From: Lancefieldella parvula_C
GTDB taxonomy: Bacteria; Actinomycetota; Coriobacteriia; Coriobacteriales; Atopobiaceae
Length of the DNA stretch: 64,000 bases
NCBI RefSeq assembly: GCF_000758945.1
Contig: NZ_JRND01000017.1
Coordinates: 1-64,000 of the forward strand
Direction of reading: 5' to 3'
Positions 35,340-42,912 of the stretch are shown here, piece after piece (position 1 is the first letter of the stretch; the number at the start of each line of letters is the position of its first letter). A program made the position numbers and the translations under genes. The notes beneath the pieces were generated by a model. That model saw nothing but the letters and a program-made list of their open reading frames with translations, was not told where the DNA came from and did not search any database.

Positions 35340-35861
35340 TTAGTTCTCCTTTCCGACGAACATATCGCCGACGGTTAGGCCACGACGCTCAGCTGCTTCT
35401 TCTGGGCTGGAAAGCTCCTTCAGACCCTCAGCTGCTGCCTTAATCATGTTCAGAGCGTTGTCGGTACCAAGGGACTTAGAAAGTACATTGGTGATACCTG
35501 CAAGCTCGAAGAGTGGACGAATAGGACCGCCAGCAATAACACCAGTACCCTCGAATGCAGGCTTAATAAGAACAGAACCTGCACCGTAGTGACCAGTGAC
35601 TGCGTGTGGTACGGAACCAGTCTCGGTCAGTGGGACCTTGAACATGTTCCTCTTTGCGTCCTCGACGCCCTTCTGAATTGCCAGAGGTACCTCAGCGGAA
35701 CGACCCTGGCCAATACCAACGTTACCCTTACCGTCGCCAACGACTACCAGAGCAACGAGTGACATACGGCGGCCACCCTTAACGGTCTTGGAAACGCGGT
35801 GAATATAAACGACGCGCTCCTGAAGATCCGTATCCTGCTGGCGCTTACGATCACGTGCCAT
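35340..35861 (-). CDS. rpsE: Ribosomal protein S5
   Basis: 173 residues. The double-stranded-RNA-binding-like N-terminal half begins LQERVVYIHRVSKTVKGGRR and the C-terminal half contains GTGVIAGGPIRPLFELAGI. It lines the mRNA entry path and affects decoding accuracy. The gene is nine bases below rplR and two above rpmD. A short C-terminal tail (RGLTVGDMFVGKEN) is typical of Gram-positive S5. Confidence 0.98.
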   Translation of the reverse strand: MARDRKRQQDTDLQERVVYIHRVSKTVKGGRRMSLVALVVVGDGKGNVGIGQGRSAEVPLAIQKGVEDAKRNMFKVPLTETGSVPHAVTGHYGAGSVLIKPAFEGTGVIAGGPIRPLFELAGITNVLSKSLGTDNALNMIKAAAEGLKELSSPEEAAERRGLTVGDMFVGKEN

Positions 35862-35870
35862 TGAATCCTC

Positions 35871-36239
35871 CTAGAACTTCAGGCCCGCGTTGCGGGCGCC
35901 ATCTGCCAAAGCCTTGACGCGGCCGTGATAGAGACGGCCACCACGGTCAAAAGTGACCTCAGTGACGTTCTTCTCGGCAGCGCGCTTACCGATAAGCTCA
36001 CCTACGAACTCAGCTGCCTCCTTGTTGGAGCCAACCTTGCCAGTAGAACGGAACTCTGGGTCAAGCGTAGAGGCAGAGCAGAGAGTTCTTCCAGAAGCGT
36101 CGTCAATAAGCTGTGCATAAATGTTTGCGTTTGTGCGGTGAACTGCAAGACGCGGACGCTCAGGTGTACCAAAGACCTTGGCGCGTACGCGGCGCTTGCG
36201 GCGTTCAAGACCCGCCTTTTTCGCCTGCTGCTTGTTCAT
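35871..36239 (-). CDS. rplR: Ribosomal protein L18
   Basis: 122 residues, with the basic N-terminus KKAGLERRKRRVRAKVFG and the 5S-rRNA-binding core RPRLAVHRTNANIYAQLIDD, ending FDRGGRLYHGRVKALADGAR. It delivers 5S rRNA to the 50S subunit with L5. A 68-base gap to rplF contains a small hairpin at 36260-36281 (CCATCACC stem) without a T run on the coding strand. Confidence 0.97.
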   Translation of the reverse strand: MNKQQAKKAGLERRKRRVRAKVFGTPERPRLAVHRTNANIYAQLIDDASGRTLCSASTLDPEFRSTGKVGSNKEAAEFVGELIGKRAAEKNVTEVTFDRGGRLYHGRVKALADGARNAGLKF

Positions 36240-36307
36240 TCCTTCTCCTTAGAGACATGCCATCACCTAACGGGGTGATGGTCTTTTAGCCTAAAAGTAG
36301 GGTTGCT

Positions 36308-36844
36308 TTACTTAGCAGCCTTACCGAGCTTCCTGCGGATGTGCTCACCTTCGTAGTGAATGCCCTTGCCCTTGTAAGGCTCTGGTGGACGCTTCATACG
36401 AATCTCAGCTGCAACCTGGCCGACCTTCTCCTTAGAAATACCCTTAACAGTAAGGTGAGTGTTATCAGGTACCTCAAAGCTAATGCCCTCAGGTGCAACA
36501 TAGAGAACTGGGTGAGAATAACCAAGGGAAAGGTCAAGATCCTTGCCCTTAAGTGCTACACGGTAACCAACGCCGGTGAGCTCAAGCTTCTTCTCGAAGC
36601 CCTCAGAGACACCAACAACCATGTTGTGGATAAGGGTACGGACAAGACCCTGCTGAGCATTGGACTCAGTGGACTCGTCAACGCGAGTAACAAGAATCTC
36701 CTCGCCCTCCTGAGCGATAGCAACCAGCTCAGAGAAAGTACGAGTCAGCTCGCCCTTAGAACCCTTAACGGTAACGGTGGTGTTATCAACTGTCACAGTG
36801 ACTCCAGCAGGAATCTGGACAGGCTTCTTACCAATACGAGACAC
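36308..36844 (-). CDS. rplF: Ribosomal protein L6
   Basis: 178 residues with the duplicated L6 fold (MSRIGKKPVQIPAGVTVTVD at the start and the C-terminal signature RPPEPYKGKGIHYEGEHIR). It binds near the sarcin-ricin loop and the elongation-factor site. It follows rpsH by 27 bases. The sequence is complete and unremarkable. Confidence 0.98.
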   Translation of the reverse strand: MSRIGKKPVQIPAGVTVTVDNTTVTVKGSKGELTRTFSELVAIAQEGEEILVTRVDESTESNAQQGLVRTLIHNMVVGVSEGFEKKLELTGVGYRVALKGKDLDLSLGYSHPVLYVAPEGISFEVPDNTHLTVKGISKEKVGQVAAEIRMKRPPEPYKGKGIHYEGEHIRRKLGKAAK

Positions 36845-36871
36845 GGCTGTCTCCTTTCATTCCTGTCAGAT

Positions 36872-37270
36872 TTACCAAACGTAAGCGATGACCTCGCCGC
36901 CAACGCCGTTCTTACGAGCGTCGCGGTCGCACATCATGCCCTTAGAAGTGGAAACCACTGCAGTACCAAGACCACCAAGAACGCGTGGAAGCTTCTCAGC
37001 GGTGGAGTAAATGCGCAGACCAGGCTTAGAAATACGGCGGATGCCGCGGATAACCTTAGCGCGCTTCTTACCATACTTAAGGGTGATGTGAAGAGTCTTC
37101 TGAGGCTTAGTATCCTCAACGGTGTAACCCTCGACATAGCCCTCTTCGGTGATGACGCGAGCAATCTCAACGAGCACCTTGCTCGATGGCATGGATACGG
37201 AATCCTTGCCAGCTGAGTTTGCGTTACGAATACGCGTCAGCATGTCTGAAATGGGATCGGTAATTTTCAT
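36872..37270 (-). CDS. rpsH: Ribosomal protein S8
   Basis: 132 residues, N-terminal DPISDMLTRIRNANSAGKD and C-terminal signature GTAVVSTSKGMMCDRDARKNGVG. S8 binds helix 21 of 16S rRNA and, in E. coli, represses the spc operon by binding the rplE start region. Here the leader before rplE holds a small hairpin that could be examined for the same role. The gene lies 89 bases below rpsZ and 27 above rplF. Confidence 0.98.
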   Translation of the reverse strand: MKITDPISDMLTRIRNANSAGKDSVSMPSSKVLVEIARVITEEGYVEGYTVEDTKPQKTLHITLKYGKKRAKVIRGIRRISKPGLRIYSTAEKLPRVLGGLGTAVVSTSKGMMCDRDARKNGVGGEVIAYVW

Positions 37271-37359
37271 TTGATCCTTCTCCTTCGTTAATGATGAAAC
37301 TGCGTGTCTGGTTCATCTACACCCGTGGCGCAGATGCCTTGACGCCAGAGCCCTGAGTC

Positions 37360-37545
37360 CTACCAGCTTGCCTTGCGGACACCAGGAAGCTCGCCCTTGC
37401 TCGCTAGCTCACGGAAGCACACACGGCACAGACCAAACTTGCGGTAAACGGAGTGGGGACGTCCACAACGCTGGCAACGGTTCTGTGTGCGCGTAGAGTA
37501 CTTCGGCTCACGCGAGGCTTTGACGATCATCGAAGTCTTAGCCAC
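37360..37545 (-). CDS. rpsZ: Ribosomal protein S14, zinc-binding (type Z)
   Basis: 61 residues with the zinc site CQRC and CRVC (C24/C27 and C40/C43). The start is GTG at 37545, four bases after GGAGG; the longer in-frame ATG at 37596 adds 17 unrelated residues and was rejected. The first codons read M(V)AKTSMIVKASREPKYSTR, as in other type Z proteins. It sits in the spc order between rplE and rpsH. The zinc-free S14 paralogue is not in this window. Confidence 0.96.
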   Translation of the reverse strand: MAKTSMIVKASREPKYSTRTQNRCQRCGRPHSVYRKFGLCRVCFRELASKGELPGVRKASW

Positions 37546-37566
37546 AAATCCTCCTTCAAAATGCAA

Positions 37567-37660
37567 CTTGGCGAACGCCAAGATGACTTCAAACAATAGT
37601 GCTGGTGACTATGTCACCCGGCATCGAAGATGCCAATAGGAATGCGCTTAATTTAAGCGC
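37567..37660 (-). other. Row of four short perfect hairpins between rplE and rpsZ
   Basis: Within 94 bases there are four perfect stem-loops: CTTGGCG/CGCCAAG (37567-37582), GGTGAC/GTCACC (37604-37618), GCATC/GATGC (37621-37633) and GCGCTTA/TAAGCGC (37645-37660). None is followed by a T run. The gap (124 bases) is unusually long for this cluster. They may be RNA processing or regulatory structures. Confidence 0.6.
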
Positions 37661-37669
37661 AGGTAAAAG

Positions 37670-38230
37670 TTAGTCCTGCTTGAATGGGAAGTGGAAGGCG
37701 TCGAGAAGTGCCTTACCCTCCTCGTTAGTGTTAGCAGTGGTGACAATGGTGATGTCCATACCGCGGGTGTGGTCCATCTTGTCAAAGTCAATCTCTGGGA
37801 AGATGAGCTGCTCAGTTACACCCATGGAGAAGTTACCACGGCCGTCGAAGCTCTTAGCAGAGATACCACGGAAGTCGCGGATACGAGGAATTGCAACTGC
37901 GATCAGACGATCCAGGAACTCCCACATACGATCGCCACGAAGGGTAACTTTAGCGCCGATTGGCATACCCTGGCGAAGCTTAAAGGTTGCGATAGACTTG
38001 CGAGCGTGTGTAACGAGTGGCTGCTGACCAGTAATGGTACGGAGGTCGTTTACAGCGCCGTCGATTGCCTTGGCGTCTGTAGCTGCCTCGCCAACACCCA
38101 TGTTGACAACGATCTTCTCAAACTTAGGAATCTGGTTAACGTTGGTGTAACCAAATTTCTCCTTCAGAGCATCACGCACGGATGCGTAGTAAAGCTCTTT
38201 AAGGCGAGGTGTGTACTTCTCGTCTGCCAT
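37670..38230 (-). CDS. rplE: Ribosomal protein L5
   Basis: 186 residues: FGYTNVNQIPKFEKIVVNMGVGEA, TGQQPLVTHARKSIATFKLR and the C-terminal MDITIVTTANTNEEGKALLDAF. L5 binds 5S rRNA and touches P-site tRNA. It is the first gene after the break in the S10-spc string: 303 bases, including a terminator, separate it from rplX, so it must be served by its own promoter or by readthrough. AAGGAG lies upstream of the ATG. Confidence 0.97.
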   Translation of the reverse strand: MADEKYTPRLKELYYASVRDALKEKFGYTNVNQIPKFEKIVVNMGVGEAATDAKAIDGAVNDLRTITGQQPLVTHARKSIATFKLRQGMPIGAKVTLRGDRMWEFLDRLIAVAIPRIRDFRGISAKSFDGRGNFSMGVTEQLIFPEIDFDKMDHTRGMDITIVTTANTNEEGKALLDAFHFPFKQD

Positions 38231-38458
38231 GGTTTCTCCTTAACTCTTGGGGTTTTAAGTGCGGGGATCGCCTCGCACCTCCTAGTTTGGCGAACTAGGA
38301 GCCATCTGCATCCTCGAGACATACGTGTCCCATAGAAAGACGCAATGAACAATATTAGACCTTATTGAGCAAAAATGGGGCGAGAATTTCAAGCTAGCTG
38401 ATATTTTTTCATGTCATCACACGACTTACACATGACACCGTTCTTCTCGCCCAAAAGA
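38231..38458 (-). promoter_or_regulatory. Probable leader and promoter region of rplE
   Basis: About 220 bases without a gene. A perfect 9-bp hairpin (CTCCTAGTT/AACTAGGAG, 38279-38287 and 38293-38301) lies some 50 bases before the rplE start. A TAATAT hexamer near 38350 on the minus strand could be a -10 box, but no convincing -35 was found at 17 bp. An S8 or other r-protein target is possible but not shown. Confidence 0.4.
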
Positions 38459-38488
38459 AAACCCCGCTATCTGACGATAACGGGGTTT
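38453..38488 (-). terminator. Terminator splitting rplX from rplE
   Basis: A 13-position stem with one mismatch (AAACCCCGCTATC against GATAACGGGGTTT, 38459-38488, loop TGAC) is followed on the minus strand by TTTTCTTTT. It lies 46 bases after the rplX stop. Confidence 0.8.
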
Positions 38489-38533
38489 GAAGTAGCTCTG
38501 AGATGTTTCTACAAAGCGAGAAACACGTATAAC

Positions 38534-38851
38534 TTAGAGCTCAGCGCCTGACTTCTTGGAGACGCGGACCTTAGTGCCGTCCTCCTTGATCAGGTAGCCA
38601 ACACGGGTTGGCTTGTCGGTCTTAGGGTCGATAAGAGCAACATTGGAAGCGTCGATTGCTGCCTCTGCCTCAACGATGCCACCCTGCTGGTTAGCTGCGT
38701 TTGGCTTGACATGGCGCTTTGCAATTGCAACGCCCTCAACGACAACTTTGTTCTTCTCTGGATATACGCGAAGTACCTCGCCGCGCTTACCCTTGTCCTT
38801 ACCAGTGAGGACCTCGACCTTGTCGCCCTTCTTGATCTTCATCTTAGGCAT
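38534..38851 (-). CDS. rplX: Ribosomal protein L24
   Basis: 105 residues with an N-terminal KOW motif (MKIKKGDKVEVLTGKDKGKRGEV) and the L24 pattern AKRHVKPNAANQQGGIVEAEA. It starts 50S assembly by binding the 5' end of 23S rRNA. It is 11 bases below rplN and is the last gene before the terminator that ends this part of the S10-spc string. Confidence 0.97.
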   Translation of the reverse strand: MPKMKIKKGDKVEVLTGKDKGKRGEVLRVYPEKNKVVVEGVAIAKRHVKPNAANQQGGIVEAEAAIDASNVALIDPKTDKPTRVGYLIKEDGTKVRVSKKSGAEL

Positions 38852-38862
38852 GTCGTTCCTCC

Positions 38863-39231
38863 TTAAAGGGTCTCAGGTGCAAGTGAGACAATCTTCATGT
38901 ACTTGTGGTCGCGCAGCTCGCGAGCGACTGGTCCAAAGATACGAGTACCCTTGGGCTCACCCTCTTTGTTAACAAGAACGCATGCGTTCTGGTCAAAGCG
39001 GATGTAGCTACCGTCCTTGCGACGGGTGTCCTTAGCGGTACGAACGATGACGCAGCGAACAATGTCGCCCTTCTTCACCGAACCACCTGGAGTAGCCTCC
39101 TGGACAGCGCCAATGATGACGTCGGCAAGGCCGGCGTAACGACGCTTGGAGCCACCAAGGACCTTGACGCACTTTACGCGCCTTGCGCCGCTGTTATCAG
39201 CGACGTTGAGAATGGTCTCCATCTGAATCAT
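38863..39231 (-). CDS. rplN: Ribosomal protein L14
   Basis: 122 residues beginning MIQMETILNVADNSGARRVK, followed by the conserved RRDGSYIRFDQNACVLVNKE and GTRIFGPVARELR. It makes intersubunit bridges with 16S rRNA helix 14. The 110-base gap to rpsQ holds a hairpin (39253-39290). Otherwise the order is the standard rpsQ-rplN-rplX. Confidence 0.98.
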   Translation of the reverse strand: MIQMETILNVADNSGARRVKCVKVLGGSKRRYAGLADVIIGAVQEATPGGSVKKGDIVRCVIVRTAKDTRRKDGSYIRFDQNACVLVNKEGEPKGTRIFGPVARELRDHKYMKIVSLAPETL

Positions 39232-39252
39232 GTGACGTTCCTCCGGAACCTA

Positions 39253-39290
39253 ATTTCTCAGAGGTGCGCGTATTTGCGCACATGAGAAAT
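39253..39290 (-). other. Stem-loop between rpsQ and rplN
   Basis: Outer arms ATTTCTCA (39253-39260) and TGAGAAAT (39283-39290) enclose a second stem TGCGC/GCGCA (39265-39269, 39276-39280). There is no T run on the coding strand, so it is not an intrinsic terminator; an RNA processing or stability role is possible. Confidence 0.5.
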
Positions 39291-39341
39291 AATGATAGAT
39301 ACAAAACTAGGTTGAGCTAAAAGCTGTTTCCTAGGTGCTAA

Positions 39342-39608
39342 TTACTTAGCGCGCTCAACGATCTCTGCGAGACGCCAACGCTTGGTCTTGGAAAGAGGAC
39401 GAGTCTCCATGACGCGGACGGTATCGCCCAGACCAGCCTCGTTGTTCTCATCGTGAACGTGAAGCTTCTTGCCGATGGTCATCATCTTGCCATACTTAGG
39501 GTGGTGCTTACGGTACGTAATCTCTACCGTAATCGTCTTGTCGCCAGAGATGGAGACGACGAGTCCGGTACGAACCTTACGCGCATTTCTGCTTTCGGTC
39601 TCTGCCAT
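39342..39608 (-). CDS. rpsQ: Ribosomal protein S17
   Basis: 88 residues of OB fold: KVRTGLVVSISGDKTITVEI, the loop KHHPKYGKMMTIGKKLHVHDE and the C-terminal signature GDTVRVMETRPLSKTKRWRL. It binds 16S rRNA helices 7 and 11 early in assembly. The gene lies 17 bases below rpmC. Confidence 0.97.
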   Translation of the reverse strand: MAETESRNARKVRTGLVVSISGDKTITVEITYRKHHPKYGKMMTIGKKLHVHDENNEAGLGDTVRVMETRPLSKTKRWRLAEIVERAK

Positions 39609-39625
39609 AACTTATCTCCTGCGAT

Positions 39626-39841
39626 CTAGTTCTGCTCTGCGGATGCTTCCGCAGCAATTTGACGGGTGCGCATCTCGGTCTGAACGCGAGCAATGTCACG
39701 CTTAACAGCCTTGACACGAGCGGTGTTGTCCAGCTGGCTGGTTGCCATCTGGAAACGAAGATTAAAGAGCTCTGCGCGGCCTTCCTCGAGTTTCTTAGCG
39801 AGGTCTGCATCGCTCATAGCCTTGATTTCGGTGTACTTCAT
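39626..39841 (-). CDS. rpmC: Ribosomal protein L29
   Basis: 71 residues forming two antiparallel helices: KAMSDADLAKKLEEGRAELF, NLRFQMATSQLDNTARVKAV and a short Ala/Glu tail. L29 lies next to L23 at the polypeptide exit and contacts trigger factor and SRP. It overlaps rplP by one base (TAATG), so translation is coupled. Confidence 0.96.
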   Translation of the reverse strand: MKYTEIKAMSDADLAKKLEEGRAELFNLRFQMATSQLDNTARVKAVKRDIARVQTEMRTRQIAAEASAEQN

Positions 39842-40266
39842 TAGTTCTCACCGTCCTGATCGGCCTTGGAGACAATCTTGGTCTTAATTGGAAGCTTGTG
39901 CTGAGCAAGACGGAGAGCCTCACGAGCAACTTCCTCTGGTACGCCATCAATCTCGAACATGATACGACCAGGCTTAACAACTGCTACCCACTCTTCTGGG
40001 TTACCCTTACCGGAACCCATGCGAGTCTCTGCAGGCTTCTTGGTGATTGGCTTATCTGGGAAGATAGTAATCCAAACCTTACCGCCACGCTTCATCTCAC
40101 GGGTGAGAGCAATACGAGCAGCCTCAATCTGGCGGTTAGTAATCCAGTGAGCCTCCTCTGCACGGATGCCCCAGGAACCAAAATGCAACTGGGTATTACC
40201 CTTTGCCTGGCCCTTCATGGAACCGCGCTGTACCTTACGGTGCAATACACGCTTTGGAGCAAGCAT
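39841..40266 (-). CDS. rplP: Ribosomal protein L16
   Basis: 141 residues, MLAPKRVLHRKVQRGSMKG at the N-terminus and the conserved WITIFPDKPITKKPAETRMG and GKGNPEEWVAVVKPGRIMFE. It organises the A-site and binds near the peptidyl-transferase centre. One-base overlaps with both rpsC and rpmC indicate tight coupling. Confidence 0.98.
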   Translation of the reverse strand: MLAPKRVLHRKVQRGSMKGQAKGNTQLHFGSWGIRAEEAHWITNRQIEAARIALTREMKRGGKVWITIFPDKPITKKPAETRMGSGKGNPEEWVAVVKPGRIMFEIDGVPEEVAREALRLAQHKLPIKTKIVSKADQDGEN

Positions 40267-40976
40267 TAACGGCCCCTCCTCTCATTGCGAGCACGACGAG
40301 GACGAGCGGAGCCCTCAAGAGCTGGGTTAGGTGTTGGCTGTCCAGGCATCTTCTCGCCGTAATAAATCCAAACCTTGATACCAACAGCGCCCATGGTGGT
40401 GCGGCCTGTAGCGGTACCATAGCCGATTGCAGCACGAAGGGTGTGCAGAGGCACGCGACCCTCACGGTACCACTCACGGCGGCCCATCTCAGCACCGTTC
40501 AGACGACCGGAGCACTGGATACGAATACCCTTAGCGCCAGCCTTACGAGCGGACTGAACAGCCTTACGCATAGCGCGACGGAAAGCGACACGCTGCTCAA
40601 GCTGCTCTGCGATGGACTGAGCAACAAGGTTTGCGTCAAGCTCAGGACGCTTAACCTCGACAACATCAACGTTGACCTGGCCCTTGCCGACCTTAGCAAC
40701 ACGCTCAAGATCTGCACGGAGGCCGTCAATCTCTGCACCCTTCTTGCCAATGACAATACCAGGACGTGCGGAGAAAATAGTTACCTTGACCTTATCGCCA
40801 GCGCGCTCGATGTCAATGCGAGCAACGGCGGCCTTCTCAAGGCGCTTCTCAAGATACTTGCGGATAGCAAGATCGTTGCCGAGCTGCTCGGCGTAGTCCT
40901 TATCGGCGTACCAACGAGAACGCCAGCTCTCGGTTACACCAAGACGGAAGCCTGTAGGCTGTACTTTCTGACCCAT
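40266..40976 (-). CDS. rpsC: Ribosomal protein S3
   Basis: 236 residues. The N-terminal KH domain contains GIVIGKKGAEIDGLRADLER and the C-terminal domain has RMRKAVQSARKAGAKGIRIQ-type features (GAKGIRIQCSGRLNGAEMGR). The extended basic tail ends ARPRRARNERRGR. It lines the mRNA entry pore and has helicase-related function with S4 and S5. It is two bases below rplV and overlaps rplP. Confidence 0.98.
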   Translation of the reverse strand: MGQKVQPTGFRLGVTESWRSRWYADKDYAEQLGNDLAIRKYLEKRLEKAAVARIDIERAGDKVKVTIFSARPGIVIGKKGAEIDGLRADLERVAKVGKGQVNVDVVEVKRPELDANLVAQSIAEQLEQRVAFRRAMRKAVQSARKAGAKGIRIQCSGRLNGAEMGRREWYREGRVPLHTLRAAIGYGTATGRTTMGAVGIKVWIYYGEKMPGQPTPNPALEGSARPRRARNERRGR

Positions 40977-40978
40977 TC

Positions 40979-41341
40979 CTACGCCTCCTTTCGAGGTGCA
41001 ACGACAACGGTAATGTGGCTCATGCGCTTGTTAATGCGGGAAGCCGAACCCTTTGCACGAGGGCGAATACGCTTAAGCGTTGGGCCTTCGTCAACAAAAG
41101 CGGTCTTGACTACCAGGTTGTTAGCGCGGAGACCATTGTTGTTCTCGGCGTTAGCAACTGCAGAGCGCAGAACCTTAGCAACATCAGTAGCGGCAGCGCG
41201 AGTCGAGAACTGAAGAACCTCAAGGGCCTTCTCGACAGACTTACCGCGGACAAGCGCGACAACTGCGCGAGCCTTACGAGGAGCAACGCGAACATACTTA
41301 GCTGTTGCGCGAACCTCAATAGAATCGGTGTTCTTAGCCAT
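40979..41341 (-). CDS. rplV: Ribosomal protein L22
   Basis: 120 residues: ATAKYVRVAPRKARAVVALV, the globular half, and the long beta-hairpin/C-terminal motif GPTLKRIRPRAKGSASRINK whose tip lines the exit tunnel. Macrolide resistance mutations affect this loop in other bacteria; no deletion is visible here. It lies 14 bases below rpsS and two above rpsC. Confidence 0.98.
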   Translation of the reverse strand: MAKNTDSIEVRATAKYVRVAPRKARAVVALVRGKSVEKALEVLQFSTRAAATDVAKVLRSAVANAENNNGLRANNLVVKTAFVDEGPTLKRIRPRAKGSASRINKRMSHITVVVAPRKEA

Positions 41342-41355
41342 TTACTACACTCCCC

Positions 41356-41616
41356 CTATTTGGCCTTGTGACCGCGGAAGGTACGGGATGGGGAGAACTC
41401 GCCCAACTTGTGACCAACCATGGACTCGGTGACGTACACAGGTACATGCTTACGACCATCGTGAACAGCGATGGTGTGACCGACCATCTCAGGGAAGATG
41501 GTTGAGGAACGTGACCAGGTCTTGATAACGTCCTTCTTGCCAGCCTCGTTCATTGCAGCGACACGCGCAAGGAGGCGAGTCTCCACAAAGGGGCCTTTTT
41601 TGAGACTTCTGCTCAT
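41356..41616 (-). CDS. rpsS: Ribosomal protein S19
   Basis: 86 residues, MSRSLKKGPFVETRLLARV followed by the highly conserved KTWSRSSTIFPEMVGHTIAV and VTESMVGHKLGEFSPSRTFR. It sits in the head of the 30S subunit with S13. It lies 21 bases below rplB and 14 above rplV. Confidence 0.98.
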   Translation of the reverse strand: MSRSLKKGPFVETRLLARVAAMNEAGKKDVIKTWSRSSTIFPEMVGHTIAVHDGRKHVPVYVTESMVGHKLGEFSPSRTFRGHKAK

Positions 41617-41637
41617 TTATCTACTCCTACTCGTGTC

Positions 41638-42474
41638 TTACTTGGACTTACGACGGCGAATGATCAGGCGGTTAGAAGCCTTCTTCGGGTCGCGGGTCTT
41701 ATAACCCTTGGTTGGCTTACCCCATGGGGTGACGGAAGGACGACCAGAAGTGTGGTTCTTACCTTCACCACCGCCGTGTGGGTGGTCAACAGGGTTCATG
41801 ACAGTACCACGGACGGTAGGACGGACGCCTGCCCAACGGGAACGACCAGCCTTACCAACAACAATGTTGGAGTGCTCAGCGTTACCAACCTCGCCGATGG
41901 TTGCACGGCAGGTCAGAAGAACACGACGGAGCTCGGAGGAAGGCATACGCAGAACTGCATAGCCGTTGTCCTTACCCATGAGCTGGACGGAAGTACCAGC
42001 AGCACGTGCCATTGCAGCACCCTTGCCAGGCTGGAACTCAACTGCGTGAACAAGAGTACCTACTGGAATCTGCTCAAGAGTGGTGCAGTTACCAGGCTTG
42101 ATGTCGATGTCCTTGGTACCAGAAAGAACGGTGTCACCGACGCTCAGGCCCTCTGGGCAAAGGATGTATGCCTTTGCGCCGTCTGCATAGTGCAGAAGAG
42201 CAATACGAGCGGAACGGTTAGGATCGTACTCAACAGTAGCGACCTTAGCTGGGATGTCATCCTTGCGACGCTTGAAGTCGATACGACGGTACTGGCGCTT
42301 GTGGCCACCACCCTGGTGACGGGTAGTGATGCGGCCATTGTTGTTGCGGCCAGCCTTCTTTGGCAGAGGCTCGAGAAGGGACTTCTCGGGCTTATCAGTT
42401 GTAATCTCAGCAAAGTCTGAGATTGTCTGGAAGCGCCTGCCTGCGCTTGTTGGCTTTAGATGCCTAACTGCCAT
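41638..42474 (-). CDS. rplB: Ribosomal protein L2
   Basis: 278 residues with both RNA-binding domains (HKRQYRRIDFKRRKDDIPAK; VLRMPSSELRRVLLTCRATI) and the C-terminal loop PVDHPHGGGEGKNHTSGRPS containing the conserved histidine near the peptidyl-transferase centre. The gap of 138 bases to rplW is much larger than usual and holds two hairpins. Confidence 0.98.
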   Translation of the reverse strand: MAVRHLKPTSAGRRFQTISDFAEITTDKPEKSLLEPLPKKAGRNNNGRITTRHQGGGHKRQYRRIDFKRRKDDIPAKVATVEYDPNRSARIALLHYADGAKAYILCPEGLSVGDTVLSGTKDIDIKPGNCTTLEQIPVGTLVHAVEFQPGKGAAMARAAGTSVQLMGKDNGYAVLRMPSSELRRVLLTCRATIGEVGNAEHSNIVVGKAGRSRWAGVRPTVRGTVMNPVDHPHGGGEGKNHTSGRPSVTPWGKPTKGYKTRDPKKASNRLIIRRRKSK

Positions 42475-42549
42475 AAACAGTATCCCTTTCTTCTCCGTTG
42501 GCTAGCCCGCTTAAGGGAAAGTCGAGCTAACACCGGATTACCACGGTAC

Positions 42550-42603
42550 CGCGCGTATCTACTATGCGCGGCATACGAACCCGTACCTCAAAAGAGGCAC
42601 GGG
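42550..42603 (-). other. Two hairpins between rplW and rplB
   Basis: CCGCGCGTA/TATGCGCGG-type (about 42550-42571) and CCCGTACCTC/GAGGCACGGG with one mismatch (42580-42603, loop AAAA). Neither has a T run on the minus strand. They occupy the enlarged gap and may mark a processing site or regulatory structure. Confidence 0.5.
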
Positions 42604-42612
42604 AGAAAAACC

Positions 42613-42912
42613 TTACTCAGCAGAGTTATTACCGAAGATCTCGATAGTCTCACCAGCAGCGAGGGTAACAATAGCCTTCTTCCACTGGCGGGTCTTGCCT
42701 GCCTGCTGATAACGTACACGCTTGTTCTTTGGCTTAACAGAAAGTGTGTTTACCTTGGTGACGTGTACAGAGAAGAGCTTCTCTACAGCTGCAGCAATCT
42801 CTTCTTTACCTGCGTTACGAGCAACCTCAAAAGTGTACTTGCCCTGCTCCATCAGATCGAAAGCACGCTCTGAAACGATAGGACGAATGATGACCTCATA
42901 AGGAGAGTTCAT
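42613..42912 (-). CDS. rplW: Ribosomal protein L23
   Basis: 99 residues: PIVSERAFDLMEQGKYTFEV, the central helix and the typical VNTLSVKPKNKRVRYQQAGK. It forms the trigger factor docking site at the tunnel exit with L29. Its ATG overlaps the rplD stop by one base. Confidence 0.97.
   Translation of the reverse strand: MNSPYEVIIRPIVSERAFDLMEQGKYTFEVARNAGKEEIAAAVEKLFSVHVTKVNTLSVKPKNKRVRYQQAGKTRQWKKAIVTLAAGETIEIFGNNSAE

Noticed and set aside
36260..36281. Hairpin CCATCACC/GGTGATGG between rplR and rplF followed by four T.
   Set aside because: The T run is on the plus strand while both genes are on the minus strand, so it is not a terminator for them.
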